From: Fomes fomentarius
Taxonomy: Eukaryota; Basidiomycota; Agaricomycetes; Polyporales; Polyporaceae
Assembly (NCBI GenBank): GCA_022606135.1
Contig: JABYQN010000016.1
Coordinates: 558,001 to 622,000, forward strand
Direction of reading: 5' to 3'
DNA length: 64,000 nt
Below the pieces are notes generated by a model. It did no database searches and was not told where the DNA came from. It was given only the letters and a program-made list of their open reading frames with translations. Below are positions 57,101 through 64,000 of this stretch, piece by piece. Made by a program: the position numbers and the translations under genes. The stretch's first letter is position 1; the number at the start of each line of letters is the position of its first letter.

Positions 57101-60100
57101 TCGAGCGCGCACGCCGGAACTTTGTCCTTAGGCTGAAGTGGATCTCCGCCGGAAGGCCGTGACCACCCCCGTTATCATGGCTCGGCACTGTTCATAGGTA
57201 CAGACAACAAGACGATGCCGGACGTCTGGGATGACGTGCTGCATCAGAAAGCCCTGTCTACACGCCCCCCTTCGATTACGTCGTGTAAGACAACACACTT
57301 ACTCCGTCATGTCCCAAATCTGCGCGACGCGATTGCTGGCGCTCCCCAAAGTTACAGCGGAGGGCGTCCAATACCGATCATTAACAAGCACTCGTAACCT
57401 TTGTGCGCTTACTAATTTGATGCACCTGCAGTTCCAGGGGGATCCACCGCGGTCTTTGTGCGCTCTTGACAGAAGGCTGAGGCTCAAATAGTTCAATACG
57501 GACCGAACCAACGTAACCGAGTCCTTCTTCACAGGGCTGGGTATGCTTTGGCAGTCGGGGTGATAACCCGAGGTTCCGTCCGCAGGCTAGACAGTTCTCC
57601 TTCTGGTGGGTCGCTGGGACAACGCCCTGTGCCCACTGACCACGACCATGAACGTTGCGGGTAGTGACACCTTGCTCTCATGACGCATAGCCAGCCCGTT
57701 GTAGATGAAGAATTGATCATGAGGACTGTCTCCCGTGCGTCGATGGTATGTTTCTATTCAGTGCTGGTATCCATTTCTGAACGTGGCTGTCTATCGCAGA
57801 CATCAGTTTGGCGACGAGTATCGAGCCCTGTGGCCCTCATACCTTTTGTCGTCAATGTCAACGGTAGTTTTCTCGGCTTGGCGCGGTAACCGACAGCGCG
57901 TTATCGCAACGATCTCCGACCGATACGGGAGGGGAGGGAGTGCCGACGGGGTTCGTCAGCGCTCACGCATACATTAACCATCACCAGACCGTATCCGTTT
58001 CCCAGTTGTGTAGGATATTACTCTCGATCAAGCGCTCCTTCATCAAATTTGACCAGCGCACAGGACCGCAGGGCTGGCGTGCAGCTCGGAACATATCGCG
58101 GTACGCCCATGCTATTAATTTTGCATCCGAGAGTTTCTCACGACCTCCGTGTTCAGCTGAAGAAGCAGGGGCAGCTGACTTTCGTTGACTTCGTGTGCAG
58201 GTCTCGTGGAGTCTATCGACGTCAACGGGGAGAATGCACCGATCGTAGCGGCAAAGGTGGACGTCGTGCTCAGGGTGTCCCGTCTGGAGTTGGCATCTTT
58301 ACGCTGCTGCTCGGACTCACAATCGGCCTCATTCATTACCCGAATCAGGACCTGTAATTCCGGAACATACGACAGCGGGTAAGCCGGGACCAGGCCGTCA
58401 GCCGTCGTGCGGTGAAGTTATGTTTGACCAGTCCATACAATTATAGCAACTTCACTTCGAGACAAAGCTCATTAAGCGGATTGGGTATCGCCGACTACCA
58501 GCCGCAAGAACGCCGTAGTGGCAGTGACGAGTCCTTGGGGTACTATCGAGAAGGCACGAACAAGAATGATCCTGTATAGTGCGTTACTTTAGTGCACCTG
58601 CGCTGATTGCGTGCTCGTGCCTAGTCGAGTCCACACACCAAGCGCGTCCAATTGTGGAGCCCTTGAAGGCATTCGACGCTCATCCGCAATTACCATAATG
58701 CGATCGAACACAGGGTGCACAGTCTAGCCCCTCTGGACGTGCCCGCGTGCTAAATATCCTACAGATCCCCTCGACTGACCGACGCGCTCTCGGAGCCGGG
58801 GGGCCTGGTACGAAAGTAGCAAAGTGCACAACGTGTACGACATCCAATGGTCTATACACCTAAACTACCCGGACGGGCGCCGCGTCGGGTGTGTCGGTTT
58901 ACATGAACGTGTGCATCAGCGAGCCGGTCCCGACCAATGCCAGTGTCCGGCCATTCACAGGCAGGCGGCCGCGGTCCCGCGCGGGAGCGTGAGCCTGAAG
59001 TCGGCCGTCGCGGAGACCATTGGCAGGGAGCACTGCACGTATGTTCTGCCGACACTTGGGTGGGGCTCCTGAGCAGGACCAACCGCGCTCACGCATCAAG
59101 GGCATGCCAAATTTGCCCGCCCATGTCGGCCGCCAGGATGACAGACATTTCAACAGTCCAAGCGCGATGGCCGTGGTCCAATTCTGTCAATTCGGTTTTG
59201 TATGAATCCTTCTGTATCTGTTCTGGTGAGTGTTTGTTGCACCATCTCTCACCGCATCAACTTGACCATTCCTAGTACGGTCTCACCACGCTCATGCTCA
59301 GGGGGAAGGTGTGCATGACGTCCAACGGGGCGCGACAGTGAGGTCCCCTCGAGTCCGGTGTCCGATCGACGCCTCCCCAGGAAGCTATACGCCGGAGAAT
59401 TCGTTGGTCGTTGTACAAGTTGAACCTGGCGGCTCCACAGCGCCAACGTGCCTCAGTAGGACTGTCGTCCCGCTGTGCCAAGGACGGCACCGTCAGTTCC
59501 CTACTGTTACATCTTGCCAGTGGACAAGGGACCCTTAGTGGCTCCAAGGTGCACGCCGACATTTATCCGTCCCGTCTCAGTCGGGAGCAGTTTACTATCG
59601 CACAATCCGGGGATATTTTTCTACATACGTAGTCGTTGACACTGTCCCTATGGAGCCTCTAGAAGCCGTTGTTTACTCCCACCACCAAGTGAGAGTACAG
59701 CTTCCGTCCGTGTCAGTGCGCTAGTAAACTGTCATCTTCGTATCTCCGGCTGGAACTCAGAGAGCATATCGGACGTGCGATTTGTATGGGCGGACCCATC
59801 TATCTTGGGTGCAATCCCTTTCTAGATTCATGCACAATAATCAATGAAGTTCATCTATCCAGATCCGTACTCCCATGCTGAATAGGCTGTCTGTCGGACT
59901 GCCATGAATTTGAACGTGCCCATTGATGAATTTCCAATAGGACCCGCGTTTGAGGTTGACGTGAGTCTAGCCCTAGTTGTGTACCAGCAAGAGTAAGCTA
60001 GTTCGTCCACGGGGGTCGTGGGAGTTACACTTACTGTGTCCTGCACCGTCATGTGCGGCACACTGCGGGTCATGAGGAAAATGACAAAGCCGCAATGCAG

Positions 60101-61886
60101 CTCGTTGATACTGGTGTCTAGCCGACTCAATGCAGATTCTTGTGAAAGGAGAGACCTTGATGGGGTACATTACTCCGCAATGCAAATCCACGCTGACTCC
60201 TAATGCTGCCAAACCCATCTCCGGTACCGGTGCCACAGTGTTCGTGCTTGCGTGCTGGAGTTGTCCTTCGTGCCGTTTAGGGTACCTGTCTTGTCTTCTC
60301 CCATTCTCCCATACTCAGCAGACTCTCTCAATCGCCTTCTGCCTTCGGTCTTCCCGAACCGCCCGTTCTGTCCGGTCCTTCTCCTTCTCCTGGGTCCCCA
60401 ATACCGATGCGGTGCGCTCTTCTAGCCCATGACGACGACAACGGCCGAGCTGCGGGGGCCAGTGCTCGATGACACACTATGGGAAATTCGAAGCGCAGAA
60501 GGCCCCTCACTTACGCTCCCCCTACGAGGTTGTGTGTCGTGTCCTCGCCCGTTTTCTCGAGCCTAAGAGCCCATTTGTATTGTCGGCATGACTAATACGC
60601 CAGGCTGCTATTCTTGCTCCGCCGGACGACGACGGCGTCCACACGCGCCTGGGACGTCTCGTCCTTAATCCATTTCATGCCTCCTTTCTTGGACGATGTC
60701 ATGTGCACCCGCGCGGTGGAAGTCAGTACTCCTGCACCCGTCGTTCACCGCATGACTATGACTTCCGGGCCTGCCTGGTACGTGGACTTGGCCATCGACT
60801 CGAGTAAGGCGTTGCGTCATCGGATTGACGCTAGAATGGTTTGAAGTCTGTGGAGGAAGCGAGCGTACGTTATCGCGCGTTTTCGAAGGCCTGACGCCGA
60901 TAGCTGGCGACTGTTCTTCCGTAGCATCCGTGGCTGGCTGTACGGCGGAGCTCTGTACGAGCGGGCTTGGAGCCATCGTGCGGCGCAAATGCGGGTGAAG
61001 AAGACCCACCAGAAGAGGAGATCGCAGCACAAAATGAGGCTCGGCGGAGTAACATGGATTCCGCAGGTTCTGGGACTCTCTTCGAGATCGGTGCGGGCAC
61101 TGTGCTTTTTTGGCACAAACTTCCACCTTCCAAGACGACGTCGGTCAGGGCGGGCGGACGTTCCTGCGCTTGAGGAATAACAGTTGCGCACCCGTGGATC
61201 ACCGCCGCTTGTCGAGGGCCGGGTTCGTTTGCGGTTTCATGTGAGTCCACCATTGATGAACGCTGATCTTCGTAGCGCTGGCGCTGTTTGTGTCTTGTGG
61301 TTTCGAGCAATCCAACCTGCCGCTGACCGTTGACCGCCGGTTGTACTCGGGCCGTGTGGGTAGTGTGGCCAGCACTGCGCGGTGTCTGTGGTCAAGGAAC
61401 AAGAACCTCCGGGGCCCCTCGGAGCCTTTGGAGCTTCCAGCACAGTCCAGATGTAGATAGCTCGACATGAGGCGATTATGCAGCATCCTAAGCTGAGAGA
61501 GGCAAGAGAATACTTGATTGAGGTTCAGTCCTGATGAGGATGGGCATGTGCGTTACTGAATTACACCCCGAGGAAGACCGGGGGACAAGGTGGTCGGACT
61601 GCTGATCCCCCTGCGGTTGTGTCTCGAAGGATGTATGTCGATGAAGAATGGAAAATAAGCTGCGAAGATGGTTGTTGGTGGAGAGATTCAGAGAATGCAT
61701 GCTAGCCGCTGGCGGCCCACCCGGCGATCAAGATATCGCCGGAGGTCTATGGCGTCTATTCTCGCCTGTTGCTGCTCTCACCCGACGCCCATCTCCAAGC
61801 TTCGCCTGCTCATCCCTCGATCTGCTTTCGCTGCTTTTCCGGTTCATCGATACCATCTCCATTCTCTTGCTTGATTCCGAGTCGAA
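54169..61886. other. Long region without an assignable gene
   Basis: Nearly 8 kb with no gene I can support. Short coding-like pieces with codon-like composition occur on the plus strand: about 57060-57140 (EEVNTLAMIERARRNFVLRL), 57205-57285 (KTMPDVWDDVLHQKAL), 58200-58275 (ESIDVNGENAPIVAAKVDVV), 59140-59310 (SPSAMAVVQFCQFG, then GLTTLMLRGK across a possible intron) and 60525-60590 (EVVCRVLARFLEPKSPFVL). They are not joined by clear exons, and may be remnants of one or more decayed multi-exon genes. Open frames of 125-143 codons at 55.1-56.4 kb show no family resemblance. Confidence 0.4.
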
Positions 61887-63103
61887 ATGAATCCACGGGG
61901 AGGCAATGCGACCGCTCTGCGTCGTCTCATGACCGAGTACAAGCAGCTCACGTCGCAAGGTGTGCCTGTGGCGGAATGTCGTGGATGTGGTCGTAGGTGC
62001 TCATCTCTTGTCCACGCAACCCCCATCTACAGGCGCACCAGACGGCATGTTCACGGCCGGTATGACTCCCATCTTTCCATTGAGAGCAATTGAATACGGC
62101 GCTGAACTCGCCTGGTGTTACGACTCTCGCTCTCCGCAACCAATATCCTCCGGCAGGCCCCATATCCGAGTCTGACTTCTTTAGATGGGAGGCCTTGATC
62201 GTTGGTCCCAAGGACACTCCCTTTGAGGGTGGTGTCTTCCCCGCTATCCTGACATTTGTACGTACGGTGTATGTACGACCCCAAACTCTCTGCTGATAGG
62301 TCCTCGTCCGTGTCCATCTTTTACCGCATCCACCAACTGGTTCTCCGATGTCATGTCTACGGTTTTGCTCTTGGCCACCTTCACACCCTGATCATGTGCA
62401 TGCTCCGCCGTCCTCCAGCCTTCCGATTACCCTCTATCCCCATTCAAGATGAAGTTCGACCCCCCATTGTTCCACCCCAACAGTGAGTAGTGACAGATGA
62501 CGGCATGGGGGACGGATGCATTCTTCTCGCCGATGAGCCATGAGCGGTCGCTGAGAGATTCAGTCCGCGCCCCGCCGGGAAGGCTTCTCGGCTGCACTGT
62601 CATTCTTTCGATCGTACTAACTCGTGCTCCGTCTTCGCGCTTCTTCTTTTCTGCGCTCCGCTGCTTCCTAACAAATTCTGAAGTTTATCCGGACGGCACT
62701 GTGTGTATCTCCATCCTGCACACGCCAGGCGACGATCCCACGATGTACGAGCAAGCGTCCGAGCGCTGGAGTCCCGTTCAGAGCGTCGAGAAAGTCATCC
62801 TGAGCGTGATCTCAATGCTTGCAGGTGCGCCCATCATTCATGCGGTCGGTGCCCGAAACACGTTCTGAGATGATATGCCGTTTGGCCTCCCACTCTTACG
62901 TTATCTTTGCAATGTCGCGTTGTCTCGTGAAGAACCGAACCTGGAGAGTGGCGCTAACATCGATTGTTGCAAGCTCTATCGCGACAACCGGGCTGTAAGT
63001 ACTTAAATGTTCTTGGTGCTGCTCCGACTCATACGAAAGTCTCATCCTGTAGGAATACGAACGGATAGTGAAGCGATCTATCCGTGAACAATTGGGGTTA
63101 TGA
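61887..63103 (+). CDS. UBC7: Ubiquitin-conjugating enzyme E2, Ubc7/UBE2G2 type
   Basis: E2 of ER-associated degradation, normally recruited to the ER membrane. Seven exons join to 172 aa: 61887-61959, 62033-62059, 62157-62257, 62419-62482, 62684-62824, 62933-62994 and 63053-63103. Motifs: [39 protein letters not shown], then [12 protein letters not shown] with the catalytic Cys, followed by [20 protein letters not shown] (the Ubc7 acidic loop), [35 protein letters not shown], and the C-terminal helix [15 protein letters not shown]. The loop and the SGANIDC segment separate it from the UBE2G1-type gene 11.5 kb away. Confidence 0.95.
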
Positions 63104-64000
63104 TCTGGTGTCGACGTTAAAGGTTGTCGTACGCAGGCCATCCAGAGAACAGCGGACGTAGTGTGATAGTGGCGGGTGATCCAGCCAAGTTCGGAGCGCC
63201 AGTGTTCCAGTCCATGTCCCTTAGTGTCTGCTGTGTCTCGCAGCGTATGCTGAACCTGCCACGAGGACATCTTCTTAGAGGGACATGGGAATCCGGAATG
63301 TAATGTAACACCAGCTTCACGTCATATCATCAGCATGCCATGACAACTATTGCACAGTCGTTCTTCCAGCAAATCTGAAGGCTGAACCTCTCCGCTCTCT
63401 TCCCTCGTGGCATGCTCACGTTCTCAAGCCTGACCGAAGATCGAGCGCGCCCCTCAACCTTCAATGTCACCCATGTCCGGCGCTCCACACTAGGCTAGGC
63501 TTGATGGCACACCCATTCATTGCTGTGGAAGCTCGAACACCGCGGACCGCTAGGATATGCCGTTATGACCGCCATAGTCTCTCCCGAGGAGAAGAGAACA
63601 TGCGCCAGACAAGGCTAAGGCTCATCGGCCTCCTCCAACACATGTTGTGTGGTACCATGACCACCGACCTATCACCAGCCCACTACTCGCGCTGGATCGT
63701 CTGCAGCTTAGTTACGTCGCCACCGGGCCCAGGGAGCGATGGTGGCTGACGAGCTAGAACCACCTGTGCGTCCATCCGTTTCCAGACTCCGCGCGACCCA
63801 CCGTTCGCCATTCGCCGTTCGGCATCTCCTCCGTTTACCCGTATCACCGTTAAGATGAACCCCGAAAGTCCACTGTGCAGGCTTGCTGGCGGGCCACGTT
63901 CCCGTGGAACCCACCATCAGTGTGGATAGGTGTCGGGCGCTCTTGTCATGCATGCATGGTACGTGCGCCCTGTCCAGCCACTTGCATGTGCGTGTCCCTG
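63104..64000. other. Window end, no recognised gene
   Basis: No convincing gene, RNA or repeat. Open frames here are short and lack family signatures. Confidence 0.4.

Noticed and set aside
59140..59310. Weak likeness to the acyltransferase region of fungal fatty acid synthase beta
   Set aside because: Only one short motif-like stretch; the GHSLGE active-site motif and neighbouring domains were not found.

Overview
This window is nuclear DNA of a filamentous basidiomycete, most likely an agaricomycete. The genes carry many short introns (about 45-75 nt, GTRNGT...YAG). The families point the same way: an Agaricomycete-type F-box protein, three DUF6533 membrane proteins, and an aryl-alcohol-dehydrogenase-type aldo-keto reductase (AKR). 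I cannot name the species.

Layout. 0-2 kb: F-box gene. 2-9.3 kb: three DUF6533-type membrane protein genes (two minus, one plus). 10.5-11.1 kb: a small heat-shock protein (Hsp20) gene with heat-shock elements upstream. 11.9-12.2 kb: an AKR relic. 12.67-20.18 kb: left arm of a large inverted duplication. 20.6-35.6 kb: a compact core of conserved genes, namely mitochondrial acyl-CoA thioesterase, the ER Hsp70 BiP/Kar2, the NatC catalytic subunit Naa30, the giant inner-ring nucleoporin Nup192/Nup205 (11 exons, 2151 aa) and the Golgi protein Sft2. 35.99-43.46 kb: right arm, the mirror image of the left. 46.2-48.3 kb: a fifth copy of the element that fills the arms. 49.5-50.4 kb: a UBE2G1-type ubiquitin-conjugating enzyme. 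51.1-54.1 kb: a Tm-1-like (UPF0261) gene next to a TIM-barrel gene, the two halves of a protein often found fused. 54.2-61.8 kb: no gene I can assign. 61.9-63.1 kb: a Ubc7/UBE2G2-type ubiquitin-conjugating enzyme.

The most unusual feature is in the arms. Each arm reads AKR pseudogene, element A/D, Hsp20 pseudogene, element B/C. The elements contain an array of imperfect hairpins of about 50-58 nt. A middle helix GCTGAC/GTCAGC covaries to GTTGAC/GTCAAC. An outer helix differs in sequence from hairpin to hairpin but stays paired, and the 5' bulges (TGAA and TAGAA) are conserved. The hairpins lie among short segments bounded by good splice sites. I know of no described family that matches. It could be a structured spliced RNA, a repetitive element, or a decayed gene family with a structural constraint.

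Working together: Kar2 (with two UPRE-like sites and a heat-shock element upstream), the two Ubc7-class enzymes and Hsp20 all belong to protein quality control. They are spread across the window and do not form one unit. The other core genes are ordinary housekeeping functions.
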